A stretch of DNA of 64,000 nucleotides from Papilionanthe hookeriana x Papilionanthe teres (lineage: Eukaryota; Streptophyta; Magnoliopsida; Asparagales; Orchidaceae), in assembly GCA_022702705.1 (NCBI GenBank), contig CM040434.1, positions 53,432,953-53,496,952 on the forward strand, written 5' to 3'. This document shows, piece after piece, positions 1 through 11,674 of this stretch (its first letter is position 1; every line of letters begins with the position of its first letter). Below the pieces are notes generated by a model, which saw only the letters and a list, made by a program, of their open reading frames with translations, searched no databases and had not been told where the DNA came from. The translations under genes and the position numbers were made by a program.

Positions 1-2859
1 TATCCGGTTTAGAGTTCAAGTTGTGGTGTAGTTGTTAAATTATTTATATGTCCTATTAAGGGTAATTTAAGTTAATTAGAGTGACATCGGTTAGGATCCC
101 ACGGTTCTCAAATTCCAGAACCCCTAGTTTCTTTAGATTCACTTAGTCCAGTTGAATTTACCAAACTCAACTAAATGAATTCAATAAGTTCATCTAGATT
201 GAGGGAAATCTTGTTAGCGGTCATAGGTTCCCTCATCTGAGGGATTCCCGATAATCTAAAGAGAATTATTAATTTAATTGCAATTGTCTTTGTTTTATTT
301 TTTCTTGTAATTAAATTTCAAATATGTCATATCTTGTTGTTGTTGTGGATTTTGTTTTAATTCGGTTTTGGTATAACATGCAGGGTGACATAATTTATAG
401 ATTCTGAAAAGTACTTGAATTAAGGTGCAGTAAATTAAAATACTGTAAATAAACTATAAAAGCATACTGGTACTCTTCTCGCATTTCAGCTGAAATGTCA
501 GTATTTGCAGTGTATATGTATAATATTGCAGGGAAATAAAATATGTTCCATGTAAGGAAAGCAGGCAAGGCTGATTCAAGGTGTGTCTACCGAGCCCTAA
601 GTTATAACTTGATGGGTTCCTGTTCATTTGTGTAATATATGATTTTCTTGAGCAAAGCATAATAAGGTCAGTTGTCCTCCAAGATATCTCGAAAGACTAT
701 AAAAGTTCTTGGGCTATGACCCTAAACGACTTTTAAGTACCTTTTGGAACGTCTCGAGTTCCTTTGAATTTATTATGTTGCTAAATCATTCATCACTACA
801 AAATGAGATTTAATGGGTGTGTCTTAACCCTATGCTCAGAAAACTTTAATGTTTTAATTATCCCATGAGCGAGGCAACTATTACTTGATATTTCATTTTA
901 TAAATAATGTGAGTGGAGACCTTTAAGGATAAATTAACTTGTTAAAGAATTTAGCCAATAAATTTAAAGTTAGGCTAGTAATGTTTTCAAAATTTTCTTG
1001 ATCAATTATGTTTTCTTCTCTAAACCTCATTAATCAAAATTTTGGATTATGTCTGGTCCACTACTAAGCCCTTAAGGATTATGGGTAAATTTGTATATAT
1101 ATATGAATGTTAAATTAAATATCACTTAATCTTTATTGATGATTGTATTATCATCAAACCATTAGTTAGGGGTCTGAAATTAGTGAATTATTATCTTCCA
1201 AAATCAAACCCCTCACCTTAGAATCATGTAGATCAATTAGCTTCTAAATTACCATAATTAAAGTAAAATTACCATTTATACCATTATTATGGAGAGGTGA
1301 GATTGGTTTCTATCTTTCAACCCCTTATGTTTCAATTATCTAAAAAAATTAATTAAAATCATTTATTATCCATTTACCCCTTGATTAAGCCTAAATATTA
1401 ATTTAAAGCTCAAATTCCATAATTATAATTTTTCCACTTTAAGGCTTATCACTTCATAATTTATTAAATTCAACTCAAATGACTTTGAAATTTTCATGTT
1501 ACCCCACTCATGGGTCAATTAAAATATTACAAGAGAAAATGCGATTTTTCTGATTTTTATTTTATTTTTATAATAATTTTAATGCAAAAATAGGTCTTTG
1601 TAATGTTAATTCACTAACTTAGCCAAAACAAATCATTTTCCATTAGGAAAATTATTGGAGGTTCACTTAGGTCAGGGGACCATCTAGGGAAAATTTCATG
1701 ATTTTGAGTTTTTTTTTTTAACTATTATATTTATTTGTTTATGTTGAGTATTAATTAAATATAAAATATTATTTAAGTGGAAAATTAAGGATTTTATTTT
1801 TTATAAATCTCTTTGAGTTCAGAGAACCTAGAGAAGTAAAATTCACATTTTTATGTGTTTTATTTTATTTATTATAATTATTTTAGTGTAAAATTAAGTA
1901 AAATTCATTTTTAACCTTTCAAAAATTTATAACTTTTTATAGAAAATTTGGAAAAATATTTTAATCATTCCTATGTGACCAAAGTATCAAATGTGAAATT
2001 TTGGTATATTCTTATATTTTTGTGATTTTTATGATTTTTTAATATTTTTAAATATTTTTTAATTATTTAAAATTCAAATTATATCCTAAAAATGAAAATT
2101 TTATTTTAATTCCAATTTTATTTTTCTTAAGTCCCCCAGGACACTAGGAACTCCTAAACCATTTTAATAATTTTATTAATTGTAATTTATTTATTATAAT
2201 TATTTTAATGCCAAAAGTGTTAATTTAGTTAGAAAATTCATTTTAGTGATTAAATCAATTCCAATTTACTTCAAATTTTTATGGGCGGGGGGAATGTAAC
2301 ATGATTATTAGTTACATTGTGGAATTATTTTTGTGATTTTTCCATTTATATTTTATTTATTTAATTTTTTAAAGTGTTTCAAGGAGTTAATTACAATTAG
2401 TGCCATTATTAATTAATTAAATCTATTCTATATTTTTTCTAGGGTTCTCTGACTAGAGTGAACCTACCAAAATAAATTTTGTATTTTTTAATTTATATTT
2501 TAATTATTATAATTTCTAAATTAAAGCAGATGGGTTCAACTTGAAAATTAGGGATCTCTAGTTAGAGATGCCATCGTACCATGGAAAAATCAGAGAACAT
2601 CCCTATTAATATGAGGAATCAACCCCAAAGTTTTAAGCATGGTGATTAATATTTACCTATTTAGAATTATAATAGTCCATAGACTATTTAATTAATTAAA
2701 ATAAAATATAAGTCAAATAATTTTAATTTTTATTCTACATTGTTTTCCTCTGTTCACCGAGCAACGATGGTATTTTTCTTTTATATTAATGAATTTCTAC
2801 ACCAAGTTAAGTATTTTTAAAGTTTCTAGAATTAAATAAATCTAGAAAATCCATAATTT

Positions 2860-3120
2860 TTTTAATCCAATCAGCGTCAGCGCAACCTTTACAACTCTGA
2901 AAGACCATGCAGCGCCATTTGTTTTGTCGCTGTCATCTGAGTCAGTTTCCATGCGTCTACGCTTTATTCTCAGTTCATTCATCCGGAGCCATCCCAGCTG
3001 TCCATATGATACACGCGTGATCCAATGACTCCTGATCATTGTCTCCAACTGACCTAACTCGTAAACCGTCCACACTAAAACTCTAAGATCTCTGCCTAGA
3101 TTCAACTAAATCGCTTCAAG
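2860..3120 (+). repeat. Decayed GC-rich block inside family F repeat
   Basis: This corresponds to the CpG-rich block at 58845-59150 of the other F copy. The segment around 3010-3050 matches 58985-59035, with CG sites often replaced by TG or CA. The pattern fits loss of methylated CpG. A minus-strand ORF of 87 codons over it is not conserved as protein in the other copy and is not treated as a gene. Confidence 0.5.
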
Positions 3121-4079
3121 TTTGTTTCTATAGCTTCATCTTGTCAAGACAAACTTGACCATATGGTTACATGCCCACGAAATCAAATATATTTCCATGA
3201 AAGCAAAAAATGAACTCAGTTTGGGGGGAGAGTTCAATACCTTTGTTTGAGTGGTGTGGCCTCAATCAGGTGCTTGCAAAAGCTTCAGATGACTCCTACA
3301 AACCTCCTGAAAGTGTTGTTGGGCTCTGGTGAACTGTCAAAGTATGAAATCGCTCAGTCTATTTTGGGGGCCCTGATCTTGAGCTAGGTTAGGGCAGCAG
3401 TATGATGGGGTTTTCAGGGGGGATCTTCTTTGTTTGGTCAGGGAATGGTGAGGAGCAACTCAATTTGGATTTTGGTGGACTGTGGTGGAGTTTTTAAATG
3501 TGTCCTTGTTTCAGCTAAAATTCGATGAGGAAATTGGCTCTGGATAATAGCTATGGATGGTTGTAAGCAGTGGGCTTGAACTCAGGGAGGTTCTGGGAAG
3601 ATCTGGTGAGATTTTGGTAGGGCTTTGCTAGAGGATTTTGCACACTCTATTTTGATCATGAATGAGCCAATTATAGCCATGGCCAATGGGTGGAGCTTAG
3701 GCTATTATTGTCTGGTCTCAGTAAGCTTTAGGTGAGAGCTGAATGCACACACATCCAGTGGAAGCTTGCCATAGTGGATGGTACCAATTTTAAGTTCAAA
3801 GCATGGGGAGGCTCTCGGTTTCAAGCTTTCAGCTGGTGGCTAGAGTGGTCAGGGAGCTCAGTGAGACTTAATGGTGATTAACATGAAGGCTTGATGGCTG
3901 AGGGTAAGGATCTCCTTTGGTTTAGCCAAAAATAGGAAGAAATCCGCTAAATAATGGGACGGTCCATGGCTCAATTAAGGTGGGCTAGATAGGTCTAGCC
4001 TGGTTCCTAAGGTTCAAAACTTGGGCATGGTGACCATGGCTTGGTTAATTTGGCTTGGATTGGTCACATTTGGAGTTTG

Positions 4080-5110
4080 GGTCTAAAATTAGGGTTTTGG
4101 GTCAACTTGGGTCTAGGTTGGGTTTGGGCTAAAATTTGGGTGAAGTGATTGATCAAATAGGCTTAGATAATTGTAATAAATAGTTTTTTTGAAAAGAATT
4201 AGGTGATTTTGAATTGATTTGAAGGGTCAATTTGGGTGGATTTGGCTCATGGTCAATTTTGAGGCATTTGGGCTAGATTTGGGTTTAACTTGGGCTAAGG
4301 TTTGGATATGGTTCATTGAGAGTTACAATTTGATTTGGGTGATTGTCATTAAGAGTTTTGGATATCAATTTGGTGGAGATTTTGGGATTAGGAGTTTCAA
4401 TTTGGTGAGATTTGAGGTATTGAATAAAATTGGGGGTTTTGGCTTAGGTTGGATTTTGGTGAACTTTAAGCTTAAGTTAGGATCAATTAAAGGCACAAAT
4501 TAATTTATTGGAATTTTATGAAGGCTTTGAAATTCAAATTTGGGAAATTTATTTAATCATAGGGTTCAATTTGGGGGAATTTGGACATTTGGTCAAAATT
4601 GGGGCTTTTGAATTGGGCTTGAAATTGGGTTCAATTGGGTTTAGATTTGGCTTAGATTGAATTTGGGGATGATCAATTTGAGTTTGAAATTGAAATTGGG
4701 GAAGATTGAAGTCAATTTGGTGGAAATTGAATGTAATTTAGGCACTTTGGGCTTTTAGGGGCAATTTGAGGATTTTGGTCAATATGGGCCAATTTAGTCA
4801 ATTTGGGCTCGATGGAGTGGTTTGAATTGGTTTGGGATAATTTGGAATGTATTTGAAGATTTTGGGAATTTTTGAAATTTTTGGAATTTGAAGGATATTT
4901 TATTTATTATGGGGGTTTTGGGGTGTATTTGGGGAATTTTGGGTATTTTGGTGGATTTTGGTTAATTTGAATGTTGGGAGATGTTTTGAAATGATTTTTA
5001 AGGAAAATTTTAGAATTTTGGCAATTTTTTGGAATTTTGGAAAAAATTAGGATTGTATGTGTAATTTTGTAATTTTGATGTAGTTTGGACTAAATGGGTC
5101 AAAATTGGGA
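4080..5110 (+). repeat. G/T-rich low-complexity tract (TTTGGG-like)
   Basis: A degenerate run of TTTGGG, TTGGGC and AATTTGG words with strong strand asymmetry. A matching tract lies in the other F copy at about 60240-61450. The 94-codon ORF inside it is a by-product of the low-complexity composition. Confidence 0.6.
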
Positions 5111-5603
5111 ATTTGGGTAAATTCGGGATTAGTTAAGGATGTCAATCATGATATTAACCTATTTGAGCCATGAAAAAAAATAATTCTCTTTTTAGATCCT
5201 CCATGTGTTGGTCCTTGCCAAACCCTAGTCTAAGGCTAAGAGCTTGGGGAACCACTGACATGAGTTTCTAAAAGAATAAGGAACCAAGGTTGGGCATGAT
5301 TGGTTTAGGGTTTTGGGTTAAGAGTGAAAGTGTGAGTTTCAAGTGTATGTGTGCAAGCCTGACCCAGACCAGACCACTCAGGGTTAGTCCTAAGCCTTGA
5401 CTATCCTATAAAAGACCCCCCCTGAGTTTCCTTATGCATGGCTCCATCCTATTAAGTGCTAGAGGTTGGTAGCAAGCATATGAAACTCCAAGTGAAGCAA
5501 AAAAAGCATTTTGAATTTTTATTGAGGAGGGTTCCATCATTAATCCTCTAAGATAGTCACCAGGAAATCCTATGGCTAGATCCTAGGCTCCTAAAGAAAA
5601 CTA

Positions 5604-5624
5604 GACCTCAACAAACGTGAGGTC
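5604..5624 (+). other. Terminal hairpin of family F repeat, copy 1
   Basis: Arms GACCTCA and TGAGGTC (7 bp, perfect) flank a 7-nt loop, immediately before the repeat end GTCAACA. The other F copy has the same arms at 61997-62017 with a different loop. Confidence 0.6.
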
Positions 5625-5628
5625 AACA

Positions 5629-7558
5629 AACCTATACCCTAAATAATTCCAAATAAAATTAAAATCAAAATAAAAATTGGAAAGGAGACAAAAAACATCA
5701 CACCTAACCACACCCCCCTTCAAACTTGGCAACCAAGTCCACTATACCCAAATATCCTCATGCATGGGTCAATCAGACCATGGCTAAGCTCAACAATCAC
5801 TCCTCCAACTCCCTCAAATGCCCTTAAGCCATGGAATTTCTCTCTCTTGCTCATTGGAGCCTCTATGGTCATGCTTGCAAAAAACTAAGGAAGGCCACCC
5901 CTAACTTCCTCCCATGCCTCTACAAGCTTTCTAAGGACCCACAAGAGTCTCCCCATGCCAACCTTTGCCTTTTCTTTGCCTTTTTTGGCCATAAGAATCC
6001 ATGACCCAAAAGCCATGAGAGAGTAAAGAGCTCCATATACACTCTCCCAAACCTCTGACCTTCAAAAGACAAAATCTTCCCCTTAACCTAAGAAACTAAT
6101 CCCCTCCATCTTTAGCCAACCAACACCACTGTGAAATCCTAATTTTGTTATTGAAAACTAGGACAAATTTCAGGTCCAACATAAACTGATCTAAAAATTA
6201 TATCCAACTCTCCCAAATGCTTCTTAGGATCTCTACGATCTTCTTTCAATCAAAATTGAGCCTTCCCATAATCTCAAACCTATCTCAAACCAAACTGAGT
6301 CACCATTCGGCCTAGTTCATAGCTAGAGCTAATTTCAATCCAAATTGAGCTAATAAGAAGCTTCGTAGGGTCAAGGAGATCACGTCTGTCAAATCCAATC
6401 GAGGCCATACCTCTTGGGACATTGTGTGGATCAAAATCCCCAAAATTTTCTTTAGTTTTGGTCATTTGTAAAAGAAATTAATGCACCATGCTTGATCAAC
6501 CATGTAGATGTGCTCTTTTAGGTTAGATGAAGCTTTAGGAACAAACGTCATGAGATTTCATGAAAAGTTCAGGGAGAAATTGGGATTTAATCATGAACGA
6601 TCTTCAGTTCATTATACCCTTGGGACGATGATCAAATGTTATCCACTTCTGTGTATTAGAAATGGACGGCGGCAATTAGATCAGACCATCGAACCTTGGG
6701 GATTAGAGGAGTGGACTGTGGGTCACCTCAGCACTTACGTGGAAAGCACTACAAATTAAATAGTGTCATGTGAACACTCAGAGCTATCGAGGTTGACACG
6801 GCCGCCGCGTGGATAAGTTGAAAAATCAGCTTTTTGTAATTAATTAAATCAAGATAAATCAATCCGTAAAAAATGCATAACTCTATGTAGAAAAATATTT
6901 AAAACAAAATAAAATTACCTCTGAACTTAGTGAACAGAAGAGAAAATAATAAAAAAAAAATTAAAATAATTAATTTATACTTAATTTTTAATTAATTAAA
7001 TACTCTATTGAATATTTTAATTATTAAAAATTAAATATAAATCCAAAATTTATGAAAATTATAGGGATTGCTCCTCACAACTTTGGAAATATTTCTTGAT
7101 TTTCCAAGGTAAGGGGCTTTCCCTAAAATTAAAATGACCATTTTTCTAGCAAATTTATAATTATTTCAAAAATTAATTATAAAAAATAGAAAATTGTAAA
7201 TTAAAATGGGAATTGGCTAGAATACTTATGTAAAAAAAATTAAAACCCTAAAAACGATAATTTTTACTTAAAAAAATTAAAACAAAAATTTAGGAAATCA
7301 GGGGAAAAATGTAAAAAAATGAAAACTTTATACTTTAGCACAAATTGCTCCCAAATCTAGTTTAAAACATTAAGCTAACTCTATGTATGTGGTTCTAGGG
7401 GATTAATAAACTGATTACCCTTTTGACCATAAGGTTGCCGTTAATAATCTAGGGTTAGTCCAATTTGAATCTAAACCTAATTTAGGCTTAACTTAACCTA
7501 AGCTTGGCTTAATAAAACCACCTTAGACCTAACCTAAAGCCTAAGTGTTGGGTCTAAC
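5629..7558 (-). repeat. Inverted, truncated fragment of family F
   Basis: Read on the minus strand, this matches the middle of the F repeat. The reverse complement of 6880-6950 matches 58690-58780, 7080-7110 matches 58530-58575, 6790-6815 matches 58840-58860, and 5940-5990 resembles 60020-60060. It directly follows the end of F copy 1, so two F pieces lie tail to tail. Short ORFs at 6280-6465 and 6508-6759 are not recognisable proteins. The fragment ends at 7558 where an Athila-type LTR begins. Confidence 0.55.
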
Positions 7559-7835
7559 TAATACGGCTTAAAATGTGCTCCTTTTATATATACATTTTTA
7601 CTCATTTTTAAGGATATTGCACTTTAATTGAAGATATTTTGTGTGTTTTTGATTGCGAGTATAAAAGATAGAGCTTAAAGAGCAAAAAGAGTAAAACCAG
7701 AGTAAGAAGTGATCAAATAGAGTAAAAATTTATTTGGCGCTACGCACTAGAATCTTGTGCCTAAGCTCTATGTAGTTACTAAGGACTTCAAGAAGGCTGG
7801 CACATGAGCACCATGATTGGGCGCCTAGGCGACAC
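7559..7835 (+). repeat. Fragment of an Athila-type LTR start (D), + strand
   Basis: The first ~120 nt resemble the start of the family B LTR read on its own strand (the reverse complement of 45942 leftward): a CGCCTAAAA-like start, a TATATATACATTT box, then a box with GATATTGCACTTTAA. The dinucleotide TG expected at the LTR start is TA here. The fragment runs into GC-rich palindromic sequence (7736-7831) and then switches to a minus-strand LTR. I place the switch near 7835; it is not exact. Confidence 0.5.
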
Positions 7836-8381
7836 GGTTGGGCACTTTTGAAATGCCAAAAGGTGTCTTCCAAAGTGCCAAAAGCCTCAGTATAACTCCC
7901 TGGGGCGTCCATAACTCGTCCACAATCGTCTTTGGCTACATGCCACCAGAATCGGTGCTATGGCATCTGTTGCTCATCATGGCGCAGGAATCTGGCGCTA
8001 CAACACTACCCCTGCTAGCAGCACGTTAGTTTCACTCTGTTTCACTCTGTTTTGCCCCGTTTCAGCTCCAATCTGCTCCAAGTGTTATACCTACAAGATA
8101 AACATGAAAATAATCTTTTCTTAAAGTGTAATTTATTCAATAACATGTGATAAATGTAAATGAGATTAACCATAGAAATACATATCAAAATGCGCCATAT
8201 CAAAATTTTCTTCCTTGCTCAAATTGACTCCATATTATACAAAATTTGCTCCATTTTCACTAAAACTCCATTTATTGCACCTGTATTAAAAACCATGCAG
8301 AATAACTTCCATTAGAATGCAATCTCACTAAAAGTGAGCATGAAATGTATATAGAAAAATAGTTAATTTTTAGGCGTGTCA
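7836..8381 (-). repeat. Family B left LTR, truncated
   Basis: Minus-strand LTR, homologous to 12935-13483 and 45385-45942. Its U3 start is at 8381 (TGACACGCC on the minus strand). The R/U5 side is missing because the repeat is cut at the junction with fragment D. It keeps the palindrome cluster region at 7940-8000. This would be the 3' LTR of the first B unit. Confidence 0.65.
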
Positions 8382-8737
8382 ATTCTCCCAAAACTTAAAC
8401 GTTACTTGTCCTTAAGTAATACGATAACTTTTTAAAACTAAAATTGTTAACTCGTGGTAGTGGGTTTCTTTTAGATGAACTAAAATTTTGTTTTAGAAAT
8501 TTTATAGTTCAACTTAGAAGAATTTTAGTAAAGTAGATGATATCTAAGGTATCAGAATATTCAATATTAAATTTAGGAATATTGATTTTCTATTTAATTC
8601 AAACATAGTTGAAATTTGTCAAAGCTTTGGATTTTTAAGAAAATATTAATTTCAGAATTTATGAATTCTATAAGGAAAATAAATTTTCCTAATAATTTTT
8701 GAACTTAAGCATAGGATTGATCTTAAGTTTTCTTCTT

Positions 8738-8945
8738 TCGAAAGATTCAAGTGAAATTAATTTTTAAACAGGTCATATTCCTTAAGCTTCTCCTCCCTTT
8801 TAATACTTTACTTTTCTTTTCTTTCTTTTTTCATTTTCTTCTTCCTTTCTTTTTTATCTTCTCTACTTTTATAGAATCTTTTTATTCTCTACTTATTTTT
8901 AGGTGAGAATTGCTATATCTGGATAAGTCTTTAATGATTTTGAAT
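8738..8945 (-). other. Conserved polypurine/hairpin module, B unit 1
   Basis: On the minus strand a box like CCAGATATAGCAATTCTCAC is followed by a long purine tract (pyrimidines on + at 8800-8870), then GGAGAAGCTTAAGGAATATG and a TTAATTTCACTTGAATC hairpin-like end. The same order occurs in C (32016-32182), A (40033-40230) and B unit 2. Confidence 0.55.
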
Positions 8946-10239
8946 TTCACTATCACTTTTCTAAAGTAAAAAATTTATTTTCTATCCTTAAATTAAGATG
9001 TAGTATAAGAGAAAGAATGTTTTTATAGAGTTTAAATTCTTCAAAAAGCATTATTCTAAAATCTTGAATTTTTTAAAAAAAATTCAAATTTTCCTACTAT
9101 AAATACTAAAATCGTTTCCCTACTTTTTTCTACTAAACATCTTAACTTTAGTTTCATCCTTTTTACTAAAATTTCTACTAATTTTTCTTATTGTATTTCT
9201 AAAAATCAAAATTATAGCATCGTAAGGATAAAAATACATACCACAAGTCATTTTAAAAGGATATCAATTTAAATACAGGCTACTGAGGACAGATAACATT
9301 ATGTTTAAAAATATTTTTCTTCCCACTCCCCCCCCCAAACTTGATTTTTAACATGTGTAGAATTTAGTAAAAAAAATATAAGAAGGAAGAAAAATATTTC
9401 AGAAATTGTATCTATCACAAATGTCTATTAAGAACATCTATAAGTATTCATCAGGACAGAACAATATGCAGTAGAAAGTAAATCTAAAATAAACATGCCA
9501 ACATAAATGTGAACTAAGGAAAGATCTAACAAGCATGACAAGTATCAACATAGGAATACATATTTAAGTTTTCCCCAAGTCATTTATATTGTTTTAACAC
9601 AAAGAACAAACACACATGATGAATGAGATCACTTTTTCCTTTAACTCATCACGTCTCACTACCTTACCTCCAATTTCTGATGGAATCAATATACTGATAA
9701 ATTGGGAACTTTTCATGAATTTTGTAGGGTTAACTCCATGGACAAGATTATCCTTTTTTACGATGACTTATGTATTTTCATCTTCAGATATTAACTTACC
9801 CCAGAAGTATGCACCTTTTACAGTTATATGGATAGTATAAGATCATCCACATGCTACTCATCAAGTAGGTTCATGACCCTACAGACTTAAAAAAAGCCAA
9901 ACTCAAGATATCTCCTGTAAATCTCAAGTCCAGTTGAGAACCGAGTCATAGTGTACTCGTTAATCCAACTACTACAAGAGAACATATACAAGTCAAGCCA
10001 TAATGAGAAGTTAAGGAATCACCTCGCTCATGATACACAAAGATCAATTCAATACACAAACAATCCACATATCCACCAACATAAATCAAATTGACAAATC
10101 CATAATGACATGTAGAGATCAATTCAATCCACTAATAATGCAAATTTTCATTAATCAAATTGATCATTACACACTAGAACAAATAGATCACATCTTAAAC
10201 AAATAAAACTTATAAACACACTAGCAAAGATAACCATGG

Positions 10240-10278
10240 GTTGCTTCCCACGAAGAGCTTGGTTTAATGTCGTCAGCC
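10240..10278 (-). other. Conserved post-integrase box, B unit 1
   Basis: Reverse complement of the box that follows integrase in element C (27406-27450): GCTGACGACATTAAACC, then a degenerate AAGCGCTT-like core and GGAAGCAACCCATGG. It is kept although pol is gone. Confidence 0.6.
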
Positions 10279-10289
10279 TAAAAAAATGA

Positions 10290-11420
10290 TTCCTCCTGAA
10301 AAAAATTGTATTTAAGTAATCCTTGATCAATCGGCCAATCTTTATCGAATCCTGAGATTCGTACTAACTCCTTAAAATGTAATTTTTCTTTCAGCCTTTC
10401 CTTCTCATATTGATTCAAATTATTGTTCCTTATGTTCATTTCTAGATCCAATATTCTTCAATGATTTTCTCAATTTTCATATTAATATCATTCTTATAAT
10501 TTATAAGAAATGGATCTCTATATGATAATTCAAGATTTCCTAAATTTTTATTGGATTTTGTCTCGATAATTCATATTCTGGATCAAATTTTACTAGGTTA
10601 CTCTTCTATCCCAAGTTATCTTCTAATTATTCCCCTTAGGGCTAAGGAAATGGTGGAGGTGGTCTTTCTATATTTATCTTGGTTGATGAAATTGGATTTT
10701 CTAATTCAAAAAAATTTATTACATTGATCTTTCAATATTCTTTTCCTCTTTTCTCAACTCATAATTTATTTGAACCATATCCTTAAATTCTCATCCATCT
10801 CTCTGTTGGTAGCTTGATCTTGCTCGTTATTCTTCTCCTTAAGGTTTTTCTTAGGGTCACTAAGTAAAATATCTGGAGGATAATTGTTATTTGAATTAAC
10901 AATTGCCAAAGTTAGTTTTCTATATTCATTATTGCAGCGCTTAAACTTTCCGACTACTTGCCATTTGAATCACAACCTCTTATAATAGTAAATCCTTCTC
11001 CTCATCTTTTGGGTTTGAGATAAAACTATAAGGAAAAGAAATTCCATCATTAAAGTCATCTTGATTATTTCAATTAAATGTCTAATTAAATTGATTATCT
11101 TCCCACAATTGGTTTTCTCCTCCATATTGTTATTCTAGTTAAAGTTCGAATAATTTTCACAATCAGGGTTGTAATAATAAGAAAAAGGATTGCATATCTC
11201 ATGGTTGTTTCAAAAGAGTTAGTTTAGATTAATTGTCCAAATGAATTTTCCTCAATAATTGGGGGTCCTTGACTAGCATTATAATCCAAATCTCAATATG
11301 CTTTATTTTTTTGATCCATCATTTTTAACATAAGTTCATGGAGACCATTTTTGTTCATAATCCTCCTAAAGGTTCTCTCCAAATATGAGTTGAATGGTTC
11401 AAGATCTACAGTACCTAAAC
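10290..11420 (-). pseudogene. Gag remnant (C-terminal part), B unit 1
   Basis: The reverse strand holds short, out-of-frame stretches matching the C-terminal, asparagine-rich half of the element C Gag: the NPYANYYNP and NWNNN-like segment near 11100-11200 and the PPPPFP proline stretch near 10650. The conserved Gag core is missing. Stops and frameshifts occur throughout, so no protein can be made. Homology was judged by eye against 22949-23640 and the parallel remnant at 42730-43860. Confidence 0.55.
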
Positions 11421-11651
11421 GACGCATACAAATCTAAAGACTTGACTAATATTGGTATTTTGGATTTTCTTTAAAAAAGACATGCAATAATTAAACAGAC
11501 TAGATAATAACATTATAACTTCTAAATCTAAGTCTTACAGTTTAACTAAAATTCTCTTAAAGTTCTTACCGTAGCATTCCCTAAACGGCCCCAAAAAATT
11601 GATGATCCATAAATGTGCGTGTTTTTCTAATTTATTTACTTCAAATTCAAC

Positions 11652-11668
11652 CTCTGGAAATTGTGCCA
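11652..11668 (-). other. Degenerate tRNA-Asp-type PBS, B unit 1
   Basis: On the minus strand TGGCACAATTTCCAGAG lies two to seven bases behind the LTR end, at the place of the Athila PBS TGGCGCCGTTGCCGGGG. It has several mismatches. Confidence 0.5.
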
Positions 11669-11674
11669 AAAACT

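Larger units (their letters stand above)
1..5628 (+). repeat. Family F long LTR-like repeat, copy 1 (left end outside window)
   Basis: This stretch aligns by eye with about 55795-62021 in the same order and orientation. Shared landmarks are the block near 90-260 (compare 55795-55970), the block near 1480-1560 (compare 57460-57540), the GC-richer block at 2860-3120 (compare 58845-59050), the G/T-rich low-complexity stretch at 4080-5110 (compare 60240-61450), and the terminal hairpin ending in GTCAACA. No protein-coding region is supported; the few ORFs are short and fall in low-complexity sequence. I read it as the right part of a Tat/Ogre-type long LTR. It is more degraded than the copy at the right end: most CpG sites of the GC block have gone. 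Confidence 0.65.
8382..11674 (-). mobile_element. Family B internal region, unit 1 (pol-deleted Athila)
   Basis: On the minus strand this runs from a PBS remnant at 11652-11668 through gag remnants (about 11420-10300), the conserved post-integrase box (10278-10240), noncoding sequence and the conserved polypurine module (8945-8738) to the PPT (8400-8382). Protease, RT, RNase H and integrase are all absent, and gag runs straight into the post-integrase box. Unit 2 has the same deletion, so the family amplified or duplicated in this reduced form. It would need an autonomous Athila relative for mobilisation. Confidence 0.7.

Noticed and set aside
4219..4503. 94-codon + strand ORF
   Set aside because: Low-complexity TTTGGG-rich sequence yields Trp/Gly/Leu-rich nonsense protein; not conserved as protein in the other copy.
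9616..9840. 74-codon + strand ORF in B unit 1
   Set aside because: The element is on the minus strand. The related stretch in unit 2 does not keep the ORF, and no domain is recognised on either strand.
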